Shown here piece by piece: positions 25,532 through 34,000 of a DNA stretch of 64,000 bases. Each line of letters opens with the position of its first letter. The stretch's first letter is position 1. This stretch comes from Anaerobacillus sp. CMMVII (GTDB taxonomy: Bacteria; Bacillota; Bacilli; Bacillales; Anaerobacillaceae): positions 372,001-436,000 of the forward strand of contig NZ_JACEHK010000010.1 of the NCBI RefSeq assembly GCF_025377685.1, in the 5' to 3' direction. A program made the translations under genes and the position numbers. The notes beneath the pieces were generated by a model. It searched no databases. It was not told where the DNA came from and worked only from the letters and a program-made list of their open reading frames with translations.

Positions 25532-25560
25532 TCATAAAGATTGTTGCTATCAGCTTTTCG
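25532..25560 (-). repeat. Fragment of the dispersed hairpin repeat
   Basis: CATAAAGATTGTTGCTATCAGCTTTTCG resembles the AAAGATTGTTGCTATTAGCTTTTAG end of the copy at 21082. Only this end is present. Confidence 0.5.
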
Positions 25561-25606
25561 AATTGTAACAAGAGTCGATTGTTGTTTAAAAGTATATAGA
25601 TGAAAA

Positions 25607-25638
25607 AAAGACATAGAGAAAAAGCTCTCTATGTCTTT
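25607..25638 (-). terminator. Terminator of the DUF2777-like gene
   Basis: Perfect stem AAAGACATAGAGA / TCTCTATGTCTTT 14 bases past the minus-strand stop at 25652. Confidence 0.8.
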
Positions 25639-25651
25639 GAAGTAACTAATT

Positions 25652-26632
25652 TCATTTCGTTTTTTCAGTTGTGTAAGTCATTAACAGTCGTTTACCCTGA
25701 TCGTTTGTAAATTCAAAGCGATCGTAGGTAATATCGTCGCCATCTTCGTTTATGTCCCGTTCATAATGGTGTTGGACAAGCAATGTCTCACTACCTTTTT
25801 GGTAGGAAATAAAATTAACTCCTATAAATTTTTTCTCTTCTTCAGATGCTAGGTATTGATTAAGGAGTGTGTTATGACAAGTAACACAATGGTCATGGCT
25901 CATTCGAAACTTTTGTATACCATTATTTAATGAGTCTAAGGCCGGTTTTTCTAATTCGTTAATAAAAATATGGTATGGATCAAATTGATCTTTGTTTAAA
26001 CGAATTTTGCTACCTTCACTAACATAGTGTGTGTTTTGTTTTTGGTCGAGGAAGACTAAGTCTTCAGAATAATGAACAGTTATCCAACGACCTTTTACCC
26101 TAATCTGAAAATCAAATGGACAATCGTCTAAAGGAACTTGATTGTTATTTTCGTCGACAATATAAATGTAGTCATCTTCCTTTACAACCGTGTAATATTG
26201 ATAGTCTAATTCATCTTGATTACTAATTTCATAGGCAGGGTCTACTTTTCTTAATTCGACTTGGAGGTCATTTAGAACACGAGCAAGTTTGTTTTTCTCT
26301 GCTTGAAAATGGTTAATTTCGTTTAGCAAAGCATTAATGAGTGACTCGTTATAGTTGAGTTCTAGTTCAATATCACCCACTGGTTCAATTTTTGAACCGG
26401 GAATTTCATAGGTTTTTCCATCTGCAAAAGGTGGATATGTTAAAGCTTGATCTTTCATATCTGTTAAATTCTGAACTGGGTATTGTTCAATCGCCGTAAT
26501 TGTCACTTTACCACGCCAAGGCTTTCTCGGCTCAGCAACAACATCAATTAATTCCCCAATATAGCTACCTAATAGTGGATCAACCACACGAATTTTTTTC
26601 CCAATATGATTGTTTGCTTCTTTTCTATTCAT
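25652..26632 (-). CDS. DUF2777-like protein of unknown function
   Basis: A 326-residue soluble protein. The N-terminus (MNRKEANNHIGKKIRVVDPLLGSYIGELIDV ... RKPWRGKVTITAIEQYP) looks like a small SH3-like barrel, then a helical stretch with NALLNEINHFQAEKNKLARVL. A CVTCH motif near residue 250 resembles a heme or metal site but is isolated, and the protein has no signal peptide. ATG at 26632 has GTGGGG upstream; the longer frame from 26698 does not. The family assignment is from memory of the N-terminal pattern. Confidence 0.55.
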   Translation of the reverse strand: MNRKEANNHIGKKIRVVDPLLGSYIGELIDVVAEPRKPWRGKVTITAIEQYPVQNLTDMKDQALTYPPFADGKTYEIPGSKIEPVGDIELELNYNESLINALLNEINHFQAEKNKLARVLNDLQVELRKVDPAYEISNQDELDYQYYTVVKEDDYIYIVDENNNQVPLDDCPFDFQIRVKGRWITVHYSEDLVFLDQKQNTHYVSEGSKIRLNKDQFDPYHIFINELEKPALDSLNNGIQKFRMSHDHCVTCHNTLLNQYLASEEEKKFIGVNFISYQKGSETLLVQHHYERDINEDGDDITYDRFEFTNDQGKRLLMTYTTEKTK

Positions 26633-26807
26633 GAGTAACCCCACTTTATTAATATTTAAGTTGAAACTAACTTTATTATAGTATATTTTACTCTTCATGA
26701 GAAATGATTAACTTGATGGCAGTTGTATGAATAGTTTGGTGAAAGTGAAAGTCATTCGAAAGTATTAACGGACAAGCAAAGAATTTAATGTGAAAGGTAG
26801 GGCACAA

Positions 26808-27098
26808 GTGAAGACTCAATGTGACTTATGTAGGCGAGGAGAGGTCGAAACAACCGTTCATCACCTAATTCCTCGAGAAATGGGGGGGAATTATGGGCCA
26901 ATCGCTAATCTATGTATTCCTTGTCATAAGCAAACTCACGCATTATATACCAATGAGCAGTTAGCAGGCGATTTGTTCACGATTGAACGGTTACAAAATG
27001 AAGAACAAATGATCAGATATCTAAATTGGATAAAAAAACAACCTCCCACAACACTACCTAGGATAAAAAAATCAAACGCTTTAAAGAAAAAAAGGTAA
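26808..27098 (+). CDS. Small HNH nuclease-family protein
   Basis: A 96-residue protein with zinc-binding CDLC and CIPC pairs around HHLIPREMGGNYGPIANLCIPCHKQTH, the HNH/McrA-like beta-beta-alpha metal fold with the catalytic first histidine in HHLIP. The C-terminus is basic (RIKKSNALKKKR). GTG at 26808 is chosen because AAAGGTAGGG lies upstream. No restriction or phage genes are near, so the target is unknown. Confidence 0.75.
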   Translation: MKTQCDLCRRGEVETTVHHLIPREMGGNYGPIANLCIPCHKQTHALYTNEQLAGDLFTIERLQNEEQMIRYLNWIKKQPPTTLPRIKKSNALKKKR

Positions 27099-27161
27099 AT
27101 TGACTGCCCGTGAACTTTAGTCTATAGAGACCGACGTTTATGAGCAGCCGCTAAAAAATTC

Positions 27162-28109
27162 TTAATTTGTTGTATATTTTTTTCTTAGATAATCGAGAAT
27201 TCCCATTGAGCAAACCTGCAGATCAAGTTTGATAAGTTCAAATACATGATGATCGAGAGGGACATTTTTTTGTTGTAGAGTTTCTTGGACAACGGCTAAT
27301 ATTTCACTACTTAATTGCTCGTGATCTTGCCCCTTACGATAGACATTTTCGCCAATTTCAACAAACTTTGGAAGCCAGTATGAGATTTGATTAAATACTT
27401 CAATAGGGTTGCTTGATACACTGAAATGTCCGAAAAAAATATAATCAACCTGAAGTTCTTTAATAATCTTATTAAGTGAATTCAACATCTCTGTAGGGCG
27501 AAATTGGTTTGGTGATGTAGAAGGAAGATAAAACTCAAATTCTTTTATTTGATCGTACCTAACCCCAACCGTATCACCAGTAAAAATACCATTACTAATA
27601 GGATCATAGATACTAAAGTGGTGATCAGCATGACCAGGTGTGTGATAAAATGTAAGTTCGCACTTTTCCCCAATTTTGAGTGTATCGCCATCTTCTTTTA
27701 TTATTAGGTTTTCCTCTGGGATTGGTAGAATCGGATCGAATAATCGTTCAAAGTCATCACCATAAACCGCTTTTGCGCCCATAATTAATCTTGACGGGTC
27801 AGCTAAATGTCTTGCGCCTCTTGGGTGAACAATCACTTTAGCATTCGGGCATTCTTGAAGTAAAAGTCCAGCTCCACCTGAGTGGTCTAAATGAATATGT
27901 GTGACAATAATGTACTGAACATCCTTTGGATTGAGATTTAGTTCCCTTAGGCCATTTACTATATACGGGACGCTCATACTCGGACCTGTTTCTACTAATG
28001 TAAGTGACTCATCATTAATAACATATGTGCCTGTACGACAAGGAAGTCCAAGATCGAAGCCATCGATTAAATAAATGCGATTTCCTAAATCAACTGTTTT
28101 TTTCTTCAT
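27162..28109 (-). CDS. Metallo-beta-lactamase-fold hydrolase
   Basis: A 315-residue protein with the complete binuclear-metal motif set: THIHLDHSGGAGLL, HTPGHADHHFSI, GIFTGDTVGVRY and FFGHFS near residue 218. The C-terminal ~90 residues are a helical extension. It is of the glyoxalase II-like/MBL-fold type; substrate cannot be inferred. AGGGGGAAAC precedes the ATG. It stands alone. Confidence 0.82.
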   Translation of the reverse strand: MKKKTVDLGNRIYLIDGFDLGLPCRTGTYVINDESLTLVETGPSMSVPYIVNGLRELNLNPKDVQYIIVTHIHLDHSGGAGLLLQECPNAKVIVHPRGARHLADPSRLIMGAKAVYGDDFERLFDPILPIPEENLIIKEDGDTLKIGEKCELTFYHTPGHADHHFSIYDPISNGIFTGDTVGVRYDQIKEFEFYLPSTSPNQFRPTEMLNSLNKIIKELQVDYIFFGHFSVSSNPIEVFNQISYWLPKFVEIGENVYRKGQDHEQLSSEILAVVQETLQQKNVPLDHHVFELIKLDLQVCSMGILDYLRKKYTTN

Positions 28110-28430
28110 TGTTTCCCCCTAAATAACTGTATTTTCCATAATTGTAATCGACATTATTTTGTTTGTAAATATAAAGCGATAGTAGGGGACTAAACATTGG
28201 TACTGTTTTCATTAGATATCTTCCTAGTAACTAAGTTAATTAATTTCAAGCCAAATCAAAAACAAATTGCTCCACCCTATGAGGGGAAACATGAAATTCA
28301 AGAAAGTAGGAAAAAATAGTAAAGTCATTATAGGAGGTCGTTTTTAAATGTTCCACACGAATTAATAAAAGAGCTTTTATAATATGTTAGGGTTCACAAT
28401 ACATTATTATAGTAGAATAAGGAGACAAAC
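28110..28430. other. Intergenic region, divergent promoters likely
   Basis: 321 bases between divergent genes. A possible SigA -10 (TATAAT at about 28378) lies before the zinc-ribbon gene. An 18-codon frame with GAGGGG before it (MKFKKVGKNSK..., about 28291-28347) is too short to call. Confidence 0.4.
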
Positions 28431-28568
28431 ATGGAAATAGAAAAAACATATTATTGTAAAAGTTGTAAAAAGGAGACTTTACATAAAATAAGGGAAGATG
28501 CCCTGGAAATAGAGTACCATTGTTTAGAGTGCGGGTCAGATGAAGAAGTTGTAAAAACCTTTTTTTAA
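28431..28568 (+). CDS. Small zinc-ribbon protein
   Basis: A 45-residue protein (MEIEKTYYCKSCKKETLH ... EYHCLECGSDEEVVKTFF) with two CxxC knuckles (CKSC, CLEC) typical of a zinc ribbon. AAGGAGA lies 6 bases before the ATG. Function unknown. A dispersed hairpin repeat follows directly. Confidence 0.7.
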   Translation: MEIEKTYYCKSCKKETLHKIREDALEIEYHCLECGSDEEVVKTFF

Positions 28569-28569
28569 T

Positions 28570-28660
28570 AGGCTCTTTTCGTAAACTTTGTGGCTTTTAG
28601 GTCGTAACCAAGCATTCGCTTGGTTACGACCTAAAAGCTAATAGCAACAATCTTTTTAAT
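28570..28660 (+). repeat. Dispersed hairpin repeat, short complete copy
   Basis: GGCTCTTTTCGTAAACTTTG-TGGCTTTTAGGTCG and CGACCTAAAAGCTAATAGCAACAATC flank the palindrome GTAACCAAG-CATTCG-CTTGGTTAC. It is the same family as 21082-21183, in the opposite orientation. Confidence 0.8.
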
Positions 28661-28745
28661 ATTAGAAAATTTATCTATCGATACCTGAGGGAAAGCGCCC
28701 GTAGTTTCGATAGGATAAGCATTTGCAGTGTGAAGGGAGAGTACC

Positions 28746-29701
28746 TTGGAAATTATAGAACAAAAACGAAAGTATAATTTATATACATATTCATATCATG
28801 AGGACGAGCAGGACTTGTGTTATTTAGAAATGCGCGCTTTATTTGGGTTTGATACTCCATCTAGTATTTTAGTAAGCGATGTTTTCATTGATCCTAGTAG
28901 GAGTCCATTTATTAAAGAAAGAATAGAAGTGATTTGTGAGGGGATAAGCTTTGGTAATCTCGTCGAGCAAGTGAAAAAGCTTTCTATACTAAAAAAACCT
29001 TCAAGGTACAATATATTCAAAATCGCGACCTCAGCAAAGAACAAAAAGTTGGCTTTGAAGAGAGGCGGAAGTTTGAGCGGGGAATAGGGCTAGCCCTGAA
29101 AGGTAAAGTGGACTTATCTTCACCTGACTGTTTATTAGGGATAATGCAAGTGAATGGACGCTGGGTATTTGGTAGATTATCGTTAGCAGAAGCGGTTTGG
29201 TTTAAGCATCAAAATAAACCGGTAAACTACTCAACAGCCCTTGGTACTCGGCTGGCGAGAGCGATTGTAAATATTGCAGTTCCAAATCCAGTAGAAAAAA
29301 AAGCTATTGATCCATGTTGCGGTATAGGTACTGTCCTTATTGAAGCACTTTCGATGAATATAAATATAGTAGGAAGTGATCTTAATCCTCTTGTACTTCC
29401 AGGCACAAGGAGGAATATTACTCACTTTGGATTTTCAACAGACGTCACTTTATGTGATATCCGAAGTATAACAGATGATTATGATGTAGCAATTATTGAC
29501 ATGCCATACAATCTTTGTTCAGTGTTACCATGGGAAGATCAACTAGAAATGCTTCAAAGTGCACGCAAATTTGCTAAAAAAGCAGTTATTATTTCTATTG
29601 AACCGCTTGATTCACTTCTTCATAGTGCCGGCTTTGAGATTATTGATCGCTGTGTTGCCAAAAAAAGCACATTTTCACGAGAGGTTCTTGTGTGTACTTG
29701 A
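28746..29701 (+). CDS. TRM11/UPF0020-type RNA methyltransferase, with a -1 frameshift
   Basis: As sequenced the frame breaks after YNIFKI at about 29023. Adding one base continues RDLSKEQKVGFEERRKFERGIGLALKGKVDLSSPD straight into the second part. Repaired length is 318 residues. The C-terminal half is a Rossmann methyltransferase: IDPCCGIGTVLIEAL (SAM loop), GSDLNPLVLPGTRRNI and the catalytic DMPYNL, as in guanosine N2-methylases of the THUMP/UPF0020 group. The N-terminal half binds RNA by inference. The start is TTG with AAGGGAGAG upstream. Confidence 0.8.
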
Positions 29702-29914
29702 CGGATCCCCCTAAAAAAAGCCTTTTCCATACCAGTATATCGAAAAAAAAGCCTTATCCTAAGGATAATGGGTTCCGTTTCTTATCACAAATATTAAAAA
29801 TGCAAGTCAAAATGAGTGCAAATTTACACTTGAAATTTACACTCAATTTTTATTGGTGTAAAGCCATTTGGGGAGGGAAACATAAAAATTTGTATAGTGA
29901 AATGCACTCTAGAA

Positions 29915-29946
29915 TGTAGGGGTACAATGGCTGTTGTACCCCTACA
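29915..29946. repeat. Perfect 13-base hairpin
   Basis: TGTAGGGGTACAA / TTGTACCCCTACA around a six-base loop. No T run follows, so it is more likely repeat structure than a terminator. Confidence 0.75.
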
Positions 29947-30256
29947 ATTTTGCCTCAAGTTGATATACAATTTATCTTACAAAAAATTTAAAATAACCGT
30001 AGATTTTCCGGTTAAATTGCAGATAGAGTTTGGTTCAGCGGAAATAAGCGGAGATTTTCCGGTTAAGCAAAGCAAAATCAACCATTTTCACGTTTTTTGA
30101 GTAAATAGTCGGAATTATTCCGTCTATTTTAGCTATTTTTAGTGCTATTTTTTAAATAAGGGAAATTTCTCCGCTTATTTATGAACCCCTACTGATTCCC
30201 TCATCTGATTCCGTTCTTTTAAGGTTGGGGAAGGAGCAAAAGATTTTTGGGGGATT

Positions 30257-30311
30257 CAATAGGCAACCAAAAGGGCTCAGAATAGTGAACTGAGCCTCTT
30301 TTTTGGTTGCA
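30257..30311. terminator. Strong hairpin, likely bidirectional terminator
   Basis: GCAACCAAAAGGGCTCAG / CTGAGCCTCTTTTTTGGTTGC long stem with one bulge, between the methyltransferase (plus) and the small membrane gene (minus). Confidence 0.7.
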
Positions 30312-30425
30312 AAAACAGATACAAAAGACCCTACAAATTGGGCTACATTTTCGGGTTTTGCGACAGGAAACTGAACCCGTTATCCTAAGGAAAGTCTTTT
30401 TCAAATATGAAATGGATTACTTAAG

Positions 30426-30722
30426 TTATTGCACTGTTACTTCATCTTGTTGAAAGGTTTGCTCTTGGAGATGCTTTGTAAAGAAACTGTAAGACCATAC
30501 TCCAGCTAAAACTGAGATGATAGTAATGGCAGAGATGACTATGTAAAGCTGAGAACCTGAATAAATATAAAAGGTTGGAGAAATGGTGAAAAAGATTGAA
30601 GATATTGATACTAGGAAACTTCTTAATAGATTATTCAACGTTAAGCCCATTAGTAAAAAAAGCATAAATGGAAGAATAATGCTTAGTAGACCTACAATTA
30701 TCACCATATGAACCCATAACAT
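30426..30722 (-). CDS. Small membrane protein of unknown function
   Basis: A 98-residue protein with about three transmembrane segments (5-28, 32-52, 57-80) and a polar C-terminus ending QQDEVTVQ. AAAGGAGG lies 8 bases before the ATG, an excellent ribosome site, so the gene is real. No family recognised. Confidence 0.6.
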   Translation of the reverse strand: MLWVHMVIIVGLLSIILPFMLFLLMGLTLNNLLRSFLVSISSIFFTISPTFYIYSGSQLYIVISAITIISVLAGVWSYSFFTKHLQEQTFQQDEVTVQ

Positions 30723-30900
30723 ATATAAAACCTCCTTTAATGTAACCGCTTAATTTTAAGTGTTCATAAATACGTCACTAAATGTTCACTGATTTGTCAC
30801 AAAGTTCTTAATGTAAGTATAATACACTACATTCTTTCTGTATGTAGGTTAATTTTGGTATTTTTGAATTTTTGTAAAAATTAGCTGCTATGAAGTGAAA

Positions 30901-30928
30901 AAGAGGTTGTCCTATAGGACAACCTCTT
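30901..30928 (-). terminator. ndh terminator
   Basis: Perfect 12-base stem AAGAGGTTGTCC / GGACAACCTCTT with a four-base loop. Confidence 0.85.
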
Positions 30929-30942
30929 GGTATTTCGATCTA

Positions 30943-32169
30943 CTATTGACCTTGTTTTGCCGTTACTTTTGCAGAAGAAATAGGACCTGTAACTAATTGT
31001 TTAATGATAAGAGTTGGCCCTCCGAGGCAAAATAAGTATTTGGCCTCAATGATTTGCTTCATAAAAGCAGCAAATTTACCTTTTATCACAAACTTCCCGA
31101 CTTTTCCAACTGCAAAGTAATCACTAATAGAAGCAACAGAACCTTGATGACGATAATGAAACGGCTTTAATTCTGTTCCGCGAATGGCAGCAACAATATT
31201 TTCTGCACAAATAGGGCCTTGTTGTAGCGCAACCTGGGCAGTAGGTGGTAGTGGCGTTTTTTCATCCTGCATAAATAACGCGTTATCGCCAACACAGAAA
31301 ACATTTTTCAACGTAGGAATTCGTAGGAACTTATCTACTTCCATTTTTCCACGAGTTGTTTTTAAACCTGCTTCTTCAAATAGTTGGTGACCGCGAACTC
31401 CACATGACCAAATTAATGTTTTAGTTGCTATTTCTCCAGAATCGACTTTTACATAATTTTCATTACATTCAAGGATTTTTGTAGAAGTCATCACTTTAAC
31501 TCCCATTTTGTTAAGAAGCTCAGTCGTGTAAGAAACAGCAGACGGCTCAAAACCAGGTAGTAGATTTGGAGAAGCTTCAATATTTATGATTTGGATCTTA
31601 TCAAAAGGAATATTATGATGTTTTGCTAGTTTTGGAAGTTTCTCAACTAGTTCACCAACCATTTCAATTCCAGTAAAACCTGCACCAGCAACTGCAAATG
31701 TTAGTCTAGCGGGATCATGATCCTCTTGATACATTGTAAATTGTTTTTGAATGTGGTGATAGATAGCTTTAGAACTTCTGAAACTACGAATCTTAAAAGC
31801 ATGTTCGTTAATGCCAGGGATACCAAATGTTTCAACCTGAAATCCTAGTGCAACAACTAAATAATCATAGCTAATTGCCTCGCCATTATCCAATAATACT
31901 TGATTTTGATCAAAATCAAGGGAGGAGACTGTGGCTTTTTTAAACTTAATTTTAGCTATATCTATTAATTCCTCAATTGGTAAGGCAATCTTATTGTCTT
32001 GAGCAGTTCCTGCTCCAATTTTATGCAACTGAGTCGTAATGTAATGATACGAATGTTTATTAATAAGAGTGACATCAGCCTCTCCTGATTTTAATAGTTT
32101 TTCTAATTTCTTCGTTGTAATAATTCCGCCATACCCAGACCCTAAAATAACAATTTTTGGTTTATCCAT
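30943..32169 (-). CDS. ndh: Type II NADH dehydrogenase
   Basis: A 408-residue FAD-dependent NADH:quinone oxidoreductase (NDH-2), a single-subunit non-pumping entry point to the respiratory chain. FAD site: IVILGSGYGGIITTKKLEK. NADH site: FAVAGAGFTGIEMVGEL. CVGDNALF and PPTAQVALQQG are the conserved FAD/quinone-side segments. The hydrophobic C-terminal stretch suits peripheral membrane binding. ATG at 32169 has AAGGGGTAG upstream; the longer frame to 32217 does not. Two TGTGA-N6-TCACA operators lie just upstream, so redox or oxygen control is likely. Confidence 0.9.
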   Translation of the reverse strand: MDKPKIVILGSGYGGIITTKKLEKLLKSGEADVTLINKHSYHYITTQLHKIGAGTAQDNKIALPIEELIDIAKIKFKKATVSSLDFDQNQVLLDNGEAISYDYLVVALGFQVETFGIPGINEHAFKIRSFRSSKAIYHHIQKQFTMYQEDHDPARLTFAVAGAGFTGIEMVGELVEKLPKLAKHHNIPFDKIQIINIEASPNLLPGFEPSAVSYTTELLNKMGVKVMTSTKILECNENYVKVDSGEIATKTLIWSCGVRGHQLFEEAGLKTTRGKMEVDKFLRIPTLKNVFCVGDNALFMQDEKTPLPPTAQVALQQGPICAENIVAAIRGTELKPFHYRHQGSVASISDYFAVGKVGKFVIKGKFAAFMKQIIEAKYLFCLGGPTLIIKQLVTGPISSAKVTAKQGQ

Positions 32170-32202
32170 TGATGATCTACCCCTTTTAAAAGTGTCAATT
32201 AA

Positions 32203-32218
32203 TGTGAAAATATTCACA
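32203..32218 (-). promoter_or_regulatory. FNR/Rex-type operator, ndh-proximal
   Basis: TGTGAAAATATTCACA is a perfect palindrome that fits both the Bacillus FNR box (TGTGA-N6-TCACA) and the core of the Rex box. It lies about 35 bases before the ndh start. Rex control of ndh is established in B. subtilis. Confidence 0.7.
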
Positions 32219-32254
32219 TGTTATTAAGTAAAAAAAGAGCGTTAAGCTCATTCT

Positions 32255-32272
32255 TTGTGATTTCGTTCACAA
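32255..32272 (-). promoter_or_regulatory. FNR/Rex-type operator, ndh-distal
   Basis: TTGTGATTTCGTTCACAA matches the outer TTGTGA/TCACAA of the Rex box and also TGTGA-N6-TCACA. Its centre is about 53 bases from that of the proximal site. Confidence 0.7.
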
Positions 32273-32543
32273 TATTTTTAATATAGTTACAAGAATACGA
32301 TAATATAAACAAAGCTACAAGTATTATTTAAGAGAAAAATGTGTCTAATTTTTGAACTGCAAGCGTATTTGTTTGAGTAGACTGAAATATATGCCTTGCC
32401 GAGTACAAAATTAATGCTAACAATTCTGAACACCTAAGAATCCTCGTGACGAGGAAATAGATTATGAAACTCTTTAAGTTGAATATATTTTTAGGGTTCT
32501 TCGTAAACATGTAGAAATACATATTGATGAAGGAGAGATAAAC

Positions 32544-32759
32544 TTGTTATTAGTATGTAAATGCCATATAAAGGAAGGGCTTCATTTCTTACAGGCTCCC
32601 CATATTGCAGCAATTAAGGAAAAGAACTTTAAAGGCATTTGTGTATTTTGTGAAAGATTAGCAGAGTATAAATTTTTTTATTCGGTACCAACTCCAAAAA
32701 GTCATCGAGTTAAGGTGAAAGAGATGATACAAAAACAAAAAGAGAACCTTACTCGTTAA
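32544..32759 (+). CDS. CxxH/CxxC-type small protein
   Basis: A 71-residue protein with CKCH near the N-terminus and CVFCE in the middle (ICVFCERLAEYKFFYS), a four-ligand pattern like the small CxxH/CxxC proteins of Bacillales. The C-terminus is lysine-rich. The start is TTG with GAAGGAGAG upstream. Function unknown. Confidence 0.6.
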   Translation: MLLVCKCHIKEGLHFLQAPHIAAIKEKNFKGICVFCERLAEYKFFYSVPTPKSHRVKVKEMIQKQKENLTR

Positions 32760-32816
32760 TTTCTACCTCGTTGAAGAGAGAGGACGATCAGATTATGCTA
32801 TAATAATTAACAGTTG

Positions 32817-32860
32817 TTGTGCCTAGTAATCATTTAAGTTAGATGATTACGAGGTACACT
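32817..32860. other. Imperfect hairpin before the SDR gene
   Basis: GTGCCTAGTAATCAT / ATGATTACGAGGTAC stem between the CxxH gene and the SDR gene. No clear T run, so it may be a weak terminator or a leader structure. Confidence 0.4.
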
Positions 32861-32952
32861 TTTAACCACCTTTTAGGTTAAATAAAGGTTAAAAATAGAA
32901 ATGTAGGACACTCAAATGAAGGTTCAATATATAGAATAGAGGGGTATAAATT

Positions 32953-33846
32953 TTGATTAGTGATTTAACTGAAAAAGTAATTATTGTAACGGGTGCTAAC
33001 AGTGGAATTGGATTAGAAGCAGCTAAAATTTTATCACAACAGGGTGCACAAGTTATTTTAGCCGTTCGAAATCGACAAAAGGGTGAAGAAGCTATAGCAT
33101 CAATACTAAACGGTAATAAAGAGGCAAAGGTGGAAGTCATGGACTTAGATCTATCTGATTTAAATAGTGTTCGCACTTTTGCACAGGCATTTCTAGAACA
33201 GTATAACTCTTTAGATCTATTAATTAACAATGCTGGAGTCATGACTCCTCCGTATGAAAGAACAAAGGAGGGCTTTGAGCTTCAATTTGGAAGTAATCAT
33301 TTAGGGCATTTTGCTTTAACCGGATTGTTATTGCCGTTATTAAAGAAAACTTCTAATTCTCGTGTAGTAACATTAAGTAGTATAGCCCACCGAGGGGCAT
33401 CGATTGATTTTGATAACTTAGACGGTTCAAAAGGTTATAAGGCGATGAAGTTTTATCGTCAAAGTAAGCTAGCTAACCTATTATTTGCTAAAGAACTAGA
33501 CAATAGATTAAAACAACATGGGCTCCCGACAATCAGTATTGGCTGTCATCCGGGGATTACTTCAACAAACTTATTTAAATTTGGTAAGAGAGACTCATCT
33601 AATCTTTTAAAGACTTTATTAAAATGGTTTTTCCAACCTGTTGAAATGGGAGTTCTTCCGACTATATATGCAGCAACCTCAGAAGGGTTACGTGGTGGAG
33701 AGTACATTGGACCAGATGGAAGAGGTAATAGAACAGGGAATCCCGCCATTGAAACGCCAGCTGCAAATGTTTATAATCAAGAAATGATGAAAAAGTTATG
33801 GGACACTTCTGAGGAACTTACTGGTGTTGTCTATGATTTTCAGTAA
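32953..33846 (+). CDS. Short-chain dehydrogenase/reductase
   Basis: A 297-residue classical SDR: NAD(P) loop TGANSGIGLEAA, structural motif NNAGVM, catalytic serine in VTLSSIAHRG and catalytic YRQSK. The GSNHLGHFALTGLLLPLL and YIGPDG segments place it among retinol dehydrogenase-like/WWOX-type SDRs. An arginine after the loop (VRNRQKGEE) suggests NADP preference. Substrate unknown. The start is TTG with GAGGGG 8 bases upstream. Confidence 0.85.
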   Translation: MISDLTEKVIIVTGANSGIGLEAAKILSQQGAQVILAVRNRQKGEEAIASILNGNKEAKVEVMDLDLSDLNSVRTFAQAFLEQYNSLDLLINNAGVMTPPYERTKEGFELQFGSNHLGHFALTGLLLPLLKKTSNSRVVTLSSIAHRGASIDFDNLDGSKGYKAMKFYRQSKLANLLFAKELDNRLKQHGLPTISIGCHPGITSTNLFKFGKRDSSNLLKTLLKWFFQPVEMGVLPTIYAATSEGLRGGEYIGPDGRGNRTGNPAIETPAANVYNQEMMKKLWDTSEELTGVVYDFQ

Positions 33847-33877
33847 CCATAATTTTGTATGAGAAATAGCTATACTA

Positions 33878-33906
33878 TTGACATGTAAAAAATAGTATGG
33901 TAAATA
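33878..33906 (+). promoter_or_regulatory. SigA promoter of htpG
   Basis: TTGACA, a 17-base spacer and TAAATA. The predicted start falls at about 33913, right before the CIRCE element. Confidence 0.7.
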
Positions 33907-33916
33907 AAAATAAGGA

Positions 33917-33943
33917 TTAGCACTCGCTTATGTAGAGTGCTAA
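33917..33943 (+). promoter_or_regulatory. CIRCE operator (HrcA site)
   Basis: TTAGCACTC-N9-GAGTGCTAA, an exact match to the HrcA-binding consensus, located at the 5' end of the inferred htpG transcript. The palindrome is extended by AAGGA/TCCTT on either side. Confidence 0.88.
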
Positions 33944-34000
33944 TCCTTATGTCATCTCAGTAAGCCATTCGAAACACTATAAAATAAAGGAGAGGTTATC

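Larger units (their letters stand above)
29745..30405. mobile_element. Possible degenerate element with imperfect terminal inverted repeats
   Basis: The left end (about 29750-29785, TTATCCTAAGGATAATGGGTTCCG) and the right end (about 30365-30400, GGGTTCAG-type on the minus strand) are inverted copies over roughly 30 bases with a few mismatches. Between them there is no coding frame of note, but there are many palindromes: a 13-base perfect stem at 29915-29946, two 25-base near-identical direct repeats (29991-30015 and 30042-30066, each with TTTTCCGGTTAA), and AATAAG/CTTATT hairpins. It may be a non-autonomous transposon or nested repeats. Confidence 0.45.

Noticed and set aside
25850-25900. 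Cytochrome c heme motif (CVTCH) in the DUF2777-like protein
   Set aside because: Single motif, no signal peptide or second ligand context, so likely a chance or metal-binding cysteine pair.
29897-30100. Plus-strand frame of 67 residues
   Set aside because: It is built from palindromes and direct repeats within the non-coding element.
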